This document shows positions 1-10,799 of a stretch of DNA of 64,000 nucleotides, one piece after another. The stretch comes from Rheum nobile (lineage: Eukaryota > Streptophyta > Magnoliopsida > Caryophyllales > Polygonaceae). The translations under genes were made by a program, and so were the position numbers. Under the pieces are notes generated by a model. That model was not told where the DNA came from and ran no database searches. It worked only from the letters and a program-made list of their open reading frames with translations. How positions within the stretch are numbered: the first letter of the stretch is position 1; every line of letters begins with the position of its first letter. Location of the stretch: the NCBI GenBank assembly GCA_027886185.1, contig WOAB01000884.1, positions 1 through 64,000 on the forward strand. The letters run 5' to 3'.

Positions 1-72
1 AACCACGATGAATATGACAAGGACTTTCCGCATGGGATATCTGAGCAACCCGAAGAGGTTAACTTTGCCTGA
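1..72 (+). CDS. 3' end of an unidentified ORF cut by the window edge
   Basis: Frame 1 is open from the first base to a TGA at 70-72 and reads as a short acidic tail (NHDEYDKDFPHGISEQPEE then VNFA). Only 23 codons are visible and I do not recognise the product. It may be the last exon of a gene upstream in the same MULE-like block. It is short enough to be chance. Confidence 0.25.
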   Translation, partial: NHDEYDKDFPHGISEQPEEVNFA

Positions 73-661
73 CTCGTTGCCCGATCATTGCTATTTAGTT
101 GGAAACCCTTATATTTTAGAAAAGGTAATTCCCGGTAAAAAAAGAGTAGAGTTGGTCATTGTTGTTGGTCATTGACAGGATTAACAAGGTTGATTAACTA
201 CGGTGTGTTTGGTCTATGACAGGGATTGGCACTGGCAAGAAATCCTAAAGGATTGTGTATTACGTAGCGCCTATGAAGGCTGTGCATTCCGCGTGCATGA
301 GTAGTTTGACAGTAGGTAGTTGTGATTCTAGTAATGTAATGATAGCATCCAGTGACAACTATCTTTTTGTAGAAATGTAATGGTAGCCCACGCTACAATA
401 TTGTAGGAATGTAATGATAGTATCCAGTTGACAACTATTCTAGTAAGATAATTGTCGGTGTGTGTAGTGTCGACATTAATGTTTTGGCAATCTGACATGT
501 AGAATACAAATGCTGAAACCATGCTTTCTAAAATTATTCGAAAATAAAATTCAACCTCTTACATAAAAAACCAAAGTCATGAGGTACTACTTCATAGTCA
601 ATTCATCCTCAACCATGCCTACATGCTCGATTACAAATGCTGAAAGCACTAATCCCTAGAA
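73..661. other. Spacer without a supported gene
   Basis: No convincing coding sequence. It holds the first two copies of the TGACAGG word (173-179, 217-223). At 340-460 a pair of related stretches contains GTAATGATAG and ATCCAGT(T)GACAAC, which looks like a degenerate short duplication. Confidence 0.4.
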
Positions 662-1020
662 TCACACCAGCACCAAACGCAAAAATAGGAATATTACATG
701 GTTTCTGAAGTTTGCCTGGGAGTGTAGTTCCTTGTTTTCAGCTTCAAGTTCTGCCACCCTTGCATTTAGTCTCCAAATTGCATGATCGAATTGCATCTCA
801 CTTGTATTGAGTTCCATGATTCTCTGTCCAAGTTCATGTATCTCAGTACGTAGGCGTGTGATTATTTCACCAATATGTTGGAACGTGGGCTATTCGTTAA
901 CAACATGTCTAACTCTTCTTGCAACTTCTCCTATAATTGAGAAGGTGTAGGAGATGAAGGTGGATGTTCATATTTGCGGGGGTCCCCGCTTTGAAAACTT
1001 GAGGTGTCGCTGGATGACAT
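662..1020 (-). pseudogene. Coiled-coil protein gene, disrupted
   Basis: From an ATG at 1020 the minus strand reads a Ser/Pro-rich start (MSSSDTSSFQSGDPRKYE), meets TAG at 931-933, stays in frame through EKLQEELDMLLTNS, then needs a frame change near 880. It continues as a clear heptad-like helix (ITRLRTEIHELGQRIMEL, then RLNARVAELEAENKELHS) to a TGA at 662. The Leu/Glu spacing suggests a coiled coil. The family is unknown. One stop and one frame change argue for a pseudogene, although an unrecognised intron could remove both. It lies divergently from the MULE transposase that starts near 1.6 kb. Confidence 0.35.
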
Positions 1021-1280
1021 TGTACTCGGTACTGCAGAAACAAAGAAAGATTTGCAGCAAAAAATAAGTGATACGTGCTTACTGATCCAGTATGAAAACC
1101 ACACAATAAACAAAGAGGGTTACCTTCATGTTCGGCGCAGAGAGGGTTTAGGGATTGTTGAGGAAAAATGAGAAGGAATGGTCGGGGGTCCCCGCTGAGG
1201 TTTATTTAGCTGTTTTTGTTGGAGAAATATTGCTTTATAACTATTCACCTGATATGACTTCTGAAAATGTAGTACACACT

Positions 1281-1308
1281 TAGAGGGAAAACCTCTGTTT
1301 TCCCTCTA
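1281..1308. other. Strong hairpin, 12-bp arms and 4-nt loop
   Basis: TAGAGGGAAAAC pairs perfectly with GTTTTCCCTCTA across a CTCT loop. It lies between the coiled-coil remnant and the transposase. It could be a transcript 3' hairpin, a remnant of a small foldback element, or part of a MULE end. The sequence does not decide. Confidence 0.5.
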
Positions 1309-1324
1309 AAATTCCCTCCAATTT

Positions 1325-1566
1325 CTACCCCTTTACCCACGTGTTAGGGATTGTTATCCAAGCATAACCCAACCTGTAAACCTGCACAAAGCTTTCGTAA
1401 CACCACAATACCTTAAATCCACAAAGCTTCAAAATAGATTGTGCAGCGTCTTCAATGTCTTTGGAATAGAAGAAGTTTAATAATGGGTGAGTTTTGACTT
1501 TCACGTTCTTATTCCTATTCTTCTTTACAATAAAATCTTTTGTGGTCTTGCTTACTCTTTCATGTC
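1325..1566 (-). other. Open, coding-looking stretch without an ATG
   Basis: One minus-strand frame is open for about 80 codons to a TAG at 1325 and has ordinary protein-like composition (for example KDIEDAAQSILKLCGFKVLW, then YRLGYAWITIPNTW). No start codon and no recognised family. It could be an internal exon of the coiled-coil gene's neighbour or a captured gene piece. Confidence 0.2.
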
Positions 1567-1616
1567 GGTGTTAGGGCATTGTCATACGGGGGTCCCCATT
1601 TGGCCCTAATAAAGTA

Positions 1617-4463
1617 TTGAACTTGTGTTTGCTTTTTGTTCGTGTAACAGGTTCAACATCATACTACTTGACTCTGAAAACAGGTGGTGAATGGATATGT
1701 AAGGGAAACAAGTGGGTTTTTGATGGGATCACAACGACAATAGAACTTCTTTTGTATGCATATATGAATTACTCAAATCTCAGGAAAAAGTTAGCTGAGA
1801 AGATTAAATGCATCGACGAGATAGATGAAATGGAGATAAAATATATGTCATCGTGGAAACCACTGGCATAACCAATCGATGTCAAAGATGACGAGGACCT
1901 TGGTGCGTTAAAGTTTTTGAACGCACACTCGCACGATAACATTTGGCCTATCGAGTTATATGCCGAGTATGAAAAAGAAGGGAAACAAAGAGCCAGAGGT
2001 TGTGGTAGGTTGCCATCCAAGTAGAAGTGATGACGAGGACATCACAGTGTGTCTGACTCCACCACCGTAACACAAACTCAAGAGGCGGAGCCCGAGGCTG
2101 TGGTAGATCGCCATCCTGTCACTGATCGTCCCAAATCCGACAAGAACAATAAGGTAAGCAACAATTATCCCACTGACGAAATACGGAATATCGTTGATTG
2201 TGACATGTATGAACTTAAACCAAAAATTTGGCGTGTAAACAATGGGGAAGTTCAAATAGTTGACTTGGTGAGCCAATCTGAGGCAGACTCGGAAACTGAG
2301 GGGAGAGAAAAAAGGTCTTCCACAGGAACGAAAAGAATACAGGACTGTATTGACATTGAGAGTGATTATGGGGAAGACGTTGGGCGAGATTTTGATTGGG
2401 ATGACCTTGAGGAGGATGTTGAAGAAGGGACATTGTTGGATGACACTAATGAAGTCGAAAACTATTCATAGACATTGATGAGGAAGTTTCTACAACAGAT
2501 TGAAGCCGAGTACTATCGTAGCAAACGGTTGTGTAAAAGGCAATTGGATGAGCCAATGGAGGATAATGGGGTGAGCGGCAATAATTTGGAAATAAAAGTT
2601 GGAGAGCACTTCAATTGCAAGAAGGATCTTAAGGATCGTTTATCCTTGATAGCATTACAGAGGCGCTTCCAGATGCACGTCCAAAAGTCTGATAAGAAGT
2701 TATATGTGGTAAGGTGCATTGATCCTAGTTGCACATTTTTTTGTCGTGGGACCGCTCTTGGCAGCACAGGATTGTTTCAAGTAAGGAAGTATTATGGATA
2801 CATACATGTGGCATGAAGCTAAAGCATAATTACCACAGACATGCAAGTTCAAGCGTAATTGCTGACCATATTATGTCAAGCTAAGTAAACTATCCTGTCA
2901 GTACGATCATATATGAGCATGTCTATAAACTAACCTTAGCATGTTACATATACAATCCTGTTACAGATTTAACACAGCCGGTACATGTCCTGGACCTCGT
3001 GCTGCCGAAATTCAAGACAGCATGAAGAAAATGGGAGTGGCAGTTGGTTACGACAAGGCAAACATAGCACGTTTAACCGCCATTGACAGGATAAGAGGCA
3101 CAGCTGAACAAAGCTACAATAGGATTCATGGATACATGTACATGCTCGAAAGGATGAATACAGGGACAGTCACACATGTTGAAGTAGACTCTAATCGTCG
3201 ATTCAAGTATTGTTTCATCAGCTTGGGTGCTTGGCGCAATGGAATGGAGTTTTTAAGAAAGGTATATTTCCATCTTGTCACGTTCCGTGATACTATTGTC
3301 AAATCGATACATGACATTGTAGAGCTGATTGAAAACTACTGCAGGTCATAACTGTGGATGGTACCCATCTAGGATCAAAGTACAGAGGCACACTTCTAGT
3401 TGCAGTGGCATAAGACGGAAACAGACAAATATATCCAGTGGCTTCTGCTGTTGTTGACAACGAGAATGATAGTTCATGGTCGTATTTCTTCCGACACCTA
3501 CGCTCTGTTGTTACCGACGATCATGACCTCGTATTTGTGTCTGACCGTCATGGAAGTATATACAAAGGTTTAAGAGAGCGCTATATCTTCGCAAAGCATG
3601 GTTGTTGCACACTTCACCTATGGGGTAACGTGAAGACGAGGTTTAAAATAAATGACTTGTGGATTCTGTACCAAAAGGCAAATCAAGCGTACACCAAACA
3701 GGACTTTAATCGTGAATTTGCAAGACTTTGCAACCAGTCTCCTGAAGTCGGTACGTACCTCAGGGGTGTTGGATTTGAAGCGTGGACAAGAAGTCATATG
3801 CCCGCAAACAGATTCAACATTATGACGTCCAACAACGCAGAATCTGTGAATAGTCACTTACTGGGCCCGCGTCGACTGCCGTTGATTGGGTTGCTTGATG
3901 GTATACTGAATGTCATGAGTAATTGGTTTTGTGACAGACGATTTAAGGGAGAACGACATTTGAATATTCTGACCCTGACTGTTTCTACTGAGCTAGAAGG
4001 TAATTATTTGAAATCGTTGACAATGGTTGTGAGTAGGCTAAATCAATATGAGTTTCAAGTGCATGCCAATGGAACTACACTCTTGGTAAATCTGCATGCT
4101 CGAACCTGCTACTGCAACGTCTTCCAAGTTGACCAAATTCCCTGTGCGCATGCAATAGCGGCTGCGAAGGATTGTGGTGTGGATCCTGTCACTCTTGTTC
4201 ATCCCTTCTTTACTGCTGAAATGTGGAAGGAAGTGTACAAGGAAACTATATATCCGATTCCTGCATTTGAGCGTTGGGAAGTTCCTGACACGGTCTTGAA
4301 CAGAGCATGTTTGCCCCCGGTTGTTAGGAGGAAATCCGGAAGACCAAGGAAGAAAAGGATCCCGTCACGTGGAGAATACAGGGGCCCGAGGAGAAGGTGT
4401 GGAAGTTGTGGTGCTGTCGGCCATAACTCACGAAACTGTCCTAATCCCTCAACCGGCCCATGA
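1617..4463 (+). pseudogene. MuDR-type MULE transposase, disrupted
   Basis: Cut-and-paste transposase of the mudrA class. Parts in order: an N-terminal PB1-like MULE region (1651-2020, ending in the typical PID.KDDEDLGALKFL string); an acidic linker (2049-2471); the MuDR DNA-binding domain (about 2580-2880, with HRHASSSVIADHIMS in a shifted frame); and the DDE core. I read D in VDGTHLG, D in VSDRHGS and E in NNAESVN. A SWIM zinc finger (CYCN...CAHA, about 4105-4155) and a CCHC knuckle (CGSCGAVGHNSRNC) follow. A GT-AG intron at 3262-3344 separates GMEFLRK from VITVDGT. Broken by TAA at 1869-1871, frame changes near 2040 and 2810, and TAA at 3411-3413 (normally Gln in VAVAQDGN). The first exon's start is not visible: TAACAG just before 1651 looks like a splice acceptor. 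It faces the Ulp1 genes tail to tail. Confidence 0.85.
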
Positions 4464-4966
4464 TGCCGTTAATTGTGTTGTGTTACCTCTTCAATTATGT
4501 ATTTTGTTAATATGTGTAGTCAGAGTTCCAAACTCTTGAAGGATCTCTTACCACTCATATTAATTTTCGTATAAATGGTATGTATTTTGTTAATATGCAT
4601 CCGTATGTTAATGTAATATTATCCTGTCGTCGTTATATATATATATATCCCGACATAGAGTATTCACCATAGAGTATTATTTCATGCGCCATTACCATCA
4701 CCATAGAGTATTATTTCATGCGCCATTACCATAACATTCTATATTAAATAAAAGAGAATTACATAATATCACATTATGGATGAGAAACTTGACATATAAT
4801 ATTAATTCATGCGACATTACAACATACCATAACATACTATACCATAATCTACTGACTATATATAGTCGCTATATGACATTATCATCTTCCTACTTGACAT
4901 ACCTATCATAACATACCATAAAATACTACATTACATTGTCCCTAAACTAGATCACTTAATCAGATT
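4464..4966. other. AT-rich spacer with a small tandem duplication
   Basis: No gene seen. A TA dinucleotide run lies near 4635-4648. A unit of about 34 bp containing CATAGAGTATTATTTCATGC and GCGCCATTACCAT is repeated twice at about 4667-4735. This separates the convergent transposase and orphan ORF. Confidence 0.5.
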
Positions 4967-5386
4967 CTATATATTTGCGGAGGAGACAGATGATTCTGGG
5001 CCGTCACGCTGCGGAAGTTCATCAACAATATCTCCAGTGATGACATATATGTTGATGAAGGCAACGGATCTACCTTGGGCGGCAAGGGCGACGGCGTCTC
5101 CGCGGCGCTGTAAGGCCCTCAAGGTACGAGGCCCGTCATGGGTGGGCACAACTTCGAATAAGTAAGAGGCGTCCCGTTCGGAGTCGTTAAAATAAAATAG
5201 TTGGTTCAACAACCAATGAATATCTTGTACCATTTCAGTCGAGGGCCTCCAGTTTTGCTTCCTCCCGCCTTGGTAGACATGGTTTGAAATCCTGGCATCT
5301 TGTCCCCTTGAAGGGATGAGTCTCCCCCCGGTATGGACAGTTGTGTAAACCATGTGATCGTTTTGGCCGTTAGGCTCATAAGCCAT
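4967..5386 (-). CDS. Hypothetical protein, 139 aa
   Basis: Complete ORF from ATG (5386) to stop (4967) with protein-like composition and no internal defects, unlike its neighbours. It starts MAYEPNGQNDHMVYTTVHTG. It has a central segment rich in aromatic and acidic residues (WLLNQLFYFNDSERDASYLF), then an Ala/Arg-rich stretch (RALQRRGDAVALAAQGRS) and a hydrophobic strand-like run (VAFINIYVITGDIVDEL). No signal peptide, membrane span or known motif is apparent. It sits between the MULE transposase and the first Ulp1 gene, on the Ulp1 strand, about 550 bp beyond that gene's stop, so it may be an accessory gene of the same element. I do not recognise the family. Confidence 0.5.
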   Translation of the reverse strand: MAYEPNGQNDHMVYTTVHTGGRLIPSRGQDARISNHVYQGGRKQNWRPSTEMVQDIHWLLNQLFYFNDSERDASYLFEVVPTHDGPRTLRALQRRGDAVALAAQGRSVAFINIYVITGDIVDELPQRDGPESSVSSANI

Positions 5387-5941
5387 GGTTAGTATGAGGA
5401 AACAAACGAAACAAGAGAAGGGAAATTTTTGGAGCGGATTGTGGAAGAAGTTTTGGAGCGGATTATGGATGAGGAAATATGGTTTGTATGAGGGGGTATA
5501 TAAAGAGGTTTTTGGGTTGGTGGCGGTTAGGGTTTCATTTATTAGGGTTAATTGGGTTAATATCCTAATTGACAGGATTTGGTGGGCATTTAATGAAAGT
5601 TCATGACGGTTGACTATTTTTTGTTGTCAGTGAAGTTGTCATAAAACTTGTATGCAATCTAAAAAAGTTCAATTTGAAGTTGTCATATTATCCTGTCATT
5701 GATTGACAGGAGTTGGTGGGCACTTGGGCAGTTAGTGAAAGTTCATGACGGTTGACTACTTTTTTCTTGTGAGTTAAGTTGTCATAAAACACATTGTGAT
5801 CTAAACGATGTGAGCAATCTAAACAAGTTCAAGTTGTCATAAAACACGATGTGATGCAAATATCCAAAAATCTTATATCCAAATAAACTTCCTTGTAATC
5901 TAACCGATGCACACTCTCATATACTCGACCTCCAGACCCCG
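5387..5941. other. Spacer with TGACAGG copies
   Basis: Likely promoter or 5' region of the orphan ORF and 3' region of the first Ulp1 gene. It contains three TGACAGG words (5570, 5692, 5704); the last two form a close inverted pair. The stretch TTCATGACGGTTGACTA occurs twice (about 5600 and 5743) beside TGTCATAAAAC, so the spacer itself is partly duplicated. Confidence 0.4.
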
Positions 5942-8900
5942 TCAAAGAGCCATGTCGCTCCTGAAGTTGTCAATAAATTTGTCTGCCACAACGTCCAGAT
6001 TTTTCCGACCAGCACTGAGCAACTCCATGTGTTTCAGAGTGTATATCCCACAGTCATGACTACGAACACAACATGCACTTTGTTACTCAGATGAAGTATG
6101 TAATAAAATTTGTAAGGGGATTCATATTTCGACTTACCCACGCTTGTTCTGCTTCAGTCCTTGAATTCTCTCAAATTTAATCTCTTTAGTACCCCGATGT
6201 TCAAATCTCTTGCCAAGCGGGGGGTACTGTGTCATGAAGTGAGGAAGAAACCGACAAATCGCATGCACGCAGTTCTCTATGGCCAAGTCATGGTTCAAAG
6301 CCACATTACAATCATATACATTTGCCTGCCATTGCTGCAAATCGATCTCAACAGCCACCCAATGGTTGTTATCGATGTTGAGGGGGAAGTAAATGAAGTC
6401 CAGATCATCCCAACTAGACCCATAAGTCTTAGGCCGATCTCCCCTAAAGTATGCGAGTGCACGTTCAGATGCAGGTGGAACAGTGCAGTCATTTTTCATA
6501 TAGTATTTCAATGCATCCGTATAATCAGCAGTCCAGAAAACGTCCAATATTGTGGCCTTGCTTTTAACTTCGGATTCCAAAACCGCCTTACGGATATAAC
6601 CACAAACTTCATCGATATGCTTCAAAAAAATATAATTCATCCTGTCAGGCATTGCAATAAATCCCAACAGTAAACTATGTTGACATCATACTTAAATAGC
6701 TTATACCATCTTCCAGCCAAGCTTTTGGTTCCAGTATTAGGCCAATCCACTTCTTGCCCATCTCTTCACCACACAATCCAACTATTGGCTTAGAGCTGAA
6801 AAACAAAGAAGGCGTAATTCAATCCATGAAAGATAGTTGAACATTATTATTAAATCCGTGGGATACTAACCTTTCATCATTCATCCATTCCAGCAAAGCA
6901 GTCATCTCCTTCACCTGTGGATTCTTGGTTATCTTCTTCACAATTTTCCCCTTTTTCTCATCTGTGTAAGGTGTTTTTTTTTGGGCGGATGACTTCACCA
7001 TACGACTAGGAAGAAACCTCATCGGTTGGAGATACTGCTCTCGTTTATTTCTGGGTTTCGCCTTCTTGGATGAAGCAACCACAGCGGCTAGGACTGAAAG
7101 AGGTTCCTCTCTTTCCTCTACCTCAGCTTGGGTAGCCTCCGGTGCTCCTTCAATGTCGTTAGTAAAATCCTTCTCCTGGTCCTTTTCCCCAACGCCAGCA
7201 TTTTCATTTATGTCTTTGACAAGGGCCATAACACCATACGCACCCTCAACATCATTGTTAGCCTCAATGGAATTATCAAAATCCTGCAATCATAATAACC
7301 ATGTCATGCATGCGTACAAATCATGTCACCATGCCTTTTCTTGTAAAACATAAAAACTCACAGACTATAAACTATAAATCTTGTCACTTCGTACAAACAA
7401 TAATGTCATAGTAGGGATGAGAAATTGATAATTTTCATACCTCTTTTCCTTCAGCCTGTACCTTTTCCATCGCAGCCTCCTGAACCTCAGCCTCTACCTT
7501 CTCCACCTTCTCCAACGTAGCCTTCTCTTCCGCAGCCTCCTTAACTTCCTCACCATCAGTCTCATTATCATCATCAGAAACTTCCTCCTCCGCAGCCTCC
7601 TTAACTTCCTCACCATCAGTCTCATTATCCTCATCATAAACTTCCTCCTCATCAGAAACATCTACCTTATCATCCTCCTTCGGTTTGTCACCACCCTGCC
7701 GAAGTTCTTCATTGTCATTAGCCTCATCACCATCACCAGATTCATCATCATCATCATCATCATCACTCTCAACCTCATCACTCTCAGATAAAACACCCTC
7801 AACTTTCTTATCATCCACCTCATCATCCTTATAAACTTCCTCCTCTTCCTCATCAGACTCACCATAGTATTCATCCTCATCCGAATAATTCTTTGATTTC
7901 CCAGTACTCTTGAGCTTACGCACCTCCTCCTCCTTTGATACCCTCTTTTCCAACATTCTCATCCTGTCAAGCACTCCTTTTTCCAACCTCTTCATCATTC
8001 TGAACATCTGACTTATCACCTATGATGACTGCACAGATGCATTACTTGAGCTCGCTCCATCTTTTCCTTGCTTCCCCTTCCCCTTCTTTTTCAAACCCTT
8101 CATTGCTTCCTTCACAATTTTGTCAAAATGCGGGTCATCCAATTCAACAACATAGTAGCAGTCGGACAGCTCATCCTCATCGGGAATAAGAATGGGCTTA
8201 ACCACATGTGTAGGATCAGCCAAAGACAACTCCAACACTCCATGTTCAGGGGCGTCATCTGAAAACCAACGAAGACCTCGAGGCATTGCAGATTCACTCA
8301 ACTTTGATGCAAATTGGAGACCAAATGTTGGCACAGCTTCCCATACCCATATCTACAATAACAAGCGATTTGAGAATTAGGAAATTAAGATACATTATTT
8401 CATTTTATCCTGTCACCCTATAATTTAGATCAGGTCACCCTAAAACAATCTGGAATGCAATTAAAAGTATGTTGGAAAACTACTATGTAGTGTCAATCAA
8501 ACAAGAAAAACTTCAGGCATATTCACCACGATCCTGTCACCCAGTACTCAAATATCCTGTCATAGTATAGCATAAAGTATACTACTATGCTGCAAATAAA
8601 ACACATTCAGTAATTAATATTTCAACCATTACACATTTAGATCAGGTCACCCTAAAACAATCTGGAATGCAATTAAAAGTATGTTGGAAAACTACTATGT
8701 AGTGTCAATCAAACAAGAAAAACTTCGGACATATTCACCACGATCCTGTCACCCAGTACTAAAATATCCTGTCATAGTATAGCATAAAGTATACTACTAT
8801 GCTGCAAATAAAACACATTCAGTAATTAATATTTCAACCATTACAAATTTAGATCAGGTCACCCTAAAACAATCTGGAATGCAATTAATAGTATGTTGGA

Positions 8901-10121
8901 AAACTACTATGTAGTGTCAATCAAACAAGAAAAACTTCCTGCATATTCACCACGATCCTGTCACCCAGTACTGAAATATCCTGTCATAGTATAGCATAAA
9001 GTATACTACTATGCTGCAAATAAAACTACCTGAAACACAACTGGCATGCCTTGAATGGAATATGGATTTCTTGGTGTTTGCATCCTTTTGGCCAATGTTG
9101 TGGTCAATGACTTGTGAAGCTCTTCATAAACAAACCTTCCCCATGGATAATCCCAAAAGTTATCCATATTCTCCAGCAGCCTAACATGCAGCGGCTTCAC
9201 TAGCCTCTTCTTATCCCCTCCCAACAATAGACCCTCAACTATCAACAATAGTGCCAATTTCATTTTGTAGTTGTCCAATTCACGATGTTCTTTAAATCTG
9301 TTGTAAACATCTTGTATTGTCGTCTTAGGACCACCAAGACTACCAAAAATATGCTCCATTACTAGCCCGTCTGCTTTAGTATCCACAAATGAAAGTTCCC
9401 CACAATTCAGTCCAGTTATGAGAGAGAACTCCTTAATCGAAAACCTCAACTCTTTCCCTGCCACCTCATACCAAGACTCCCACTTCTTTTTTGTTTCAAG
9501 TTGCTTAAATAGAACTGCATGCACTGTCTGTGAAGAAAATGATACCTGCTGCAACATTTTCAAAACTTTTCCAAACGGGCCATCCAAAACCCGTTGCCAA
9601 TCCACATGTGTCAACTTGTTTTCAATCTCACAAACAAAGTGCACCCTACAGTTTATGTTAATTCTGCCGTAGAAAGGTGCACCTCTGAAATAACTGTACC
9701 TAATCTGCAAGCCAAATGAAAATAACCATAAACACACGCAATCGAACCATTTCAGAAGGCTCAGACGACAGATGAAAAAACATAAAACCCTAAAAAAACA
9801 CTCCTGATACAAAGTAAACCATTTCAGATGGGTGACAGGACAATTGAAAAATTACACTAAGCCCTAAACAAAAAAATTTAGACAACTTACAGCCTCTTTA
9901 AAGATTAAGGGTTTATTCCCCTCTTCATCATTCGCTTTTGGCCTCGACCTGCCCTTCGCGGCTTTTTTCCCTATGGAACTGTTAGAAGTTTTTCCTCCTT
10001 TCGCCTGCACTACGCCTCTCTGCTTCTTCTTCTTTCGAACCTGGTTGTCGTCTTCTTTTCTCTTCCTTTTCTCTCCACTCTTCTTTGGGGTCGATTCTTT
10101 ACGGTCTCTAAGCACTACCAT
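5942..10121 (-). pseudogene. DUF1985/Ulp1 protease gene, copy A
   Basis: MULE-associated SUMO-protease-like gene (KI-MULE/Kaonashi type). Exon 1 (10121-9891) is a Lys/Arg-rich, nuclear-localisation-like start. Exon 2 (9703-9030) is a DUF1985 domain (ELRFSIKEFSLITGLNCGEL). Exon 3 starts at 8352 with IWVWEAVPTFGLQFA. Long acidic Glu/Asp/Val repeats (8019-7435) and a basic region (7289-6819) follow. The C48 peptidase domain is at 6667-6134, with His in NNHWVAVEI and Asp in VYDCN. The last exon carries the nucleophile Cys in HDCGIYTLKHMELL and stops at 5942-5944. The triad is intact. A splice of the last intron that restores frame is available (donor after NKR, acceptor AAAG before TGCATG). One in-frame TAG at 8020-8022 in exon 3 is not obviously removable, so the gene is probably broken. 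Substrate unknown; Ulp1 enzymes cleave SUMO C-termini. Confidence 0.75.
8429..9026. repeat. 212-bp tandem repeat, about 2.8 copies, in an intron
   Basis: ATCAGGTCACCCTAAAACAA begins at 8429, 8641 and 8853, giving an exact 212-bp period; the third unit ends at the exon 2 boundary of the copy A gene. The units are almost identical, so the amplification is recent. Each carries two CCTGTCA words (in GATCCTGTCACCC and ATATCCTGTCATAG), which multiplies the element-wide word. Confidence 0.9.
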
Positions 10122-10799
10122 TTTCTAGGGTTCTTTTGTAACGCGTTAATGGAGAAAGATGGAGGAGGGAGTAAGTAAGAAAATGTGGAGATGGACTTCA
10201 AGAGTAAGTAAGCATAAATCGAGAAAGATGGAGGAGTTGAAGAGTCGCCTTCTGGGGAAGAAGAAAATGTCTGATAACAATGATGGATGTTTGCAGAGTC
10301 GCCTTCTTGGGAAGGAAAAAGAAGAAATGTGGAGGGAATTTTGGAAGGTAAACACGGAGGGGCTTTTGGGAGAATTCAAACTTCGAAGAAAGGTAAATCG
10401 GTGTATGTCTTACGCTTTTTATTCTAAATTAAATATTATTAAAACGGTCAAATCGGTGAACAAATAATATTACAAAATAATTTTGTACCCTAAAACAACA
10501 TAAAAAAGGATATTTCCGACAATAGGAGTATACAATGTGACAAATAACATATGTGCAACACTGGCAATTACCCTAGATTTCCAAAATAACACTGACAGGA
10601 ATTTTGAACAACACTGGCAGGAATTTTGAACAAGAAATGCAACAACCAATATTGCTACATTTCCAAAACAAGCTCAACACAACTTATTGTCAACAATACA
10701 AGTCAATTCTAGCGAAAACCCCCCAACAAGGAATCATACAACACTAGCACTATCCCAACTACAGTGAAGCTTACATGAAAGTGAATAACATATCCTCCA
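10122..10799. other. Spacer between the two Ulp1 genes
   Basis: Upstream region of copy A and 3' region of copy B. A 20-bp-scale duplication is visible near 10238 and 10298 (GAGTCGCCTTCT followed by GGGAAG). TGACAGGAATTTTGAACAA near 10593 is followed by CTGGCAGGAATTTTGAACAA, a mutated tandem copy. No gene supported. Confidence 0.4.

Larger units (their letters stand above)
977..1597. repeat. Three copies of CGGGGGTCCCC
   Basis: The near-palindromic word CGGGGGTCCCC occurs around 977-990 (as GCGGGGGTCCCCGC), 1180 and 1587, all in the spacer and 5' region before the MULE transposase. It is GC-rich in AT-rich surroundings, which makes the clustering noticeable. Function unknown. Confidence 0.4.

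Noticed and set aside
10159..10467. Plus-strand ORF of 102 codons
   Set aside because: Covers the 5' flank of Ulp1 copy A on the other strand, includes a small duplication, and shows no motif.
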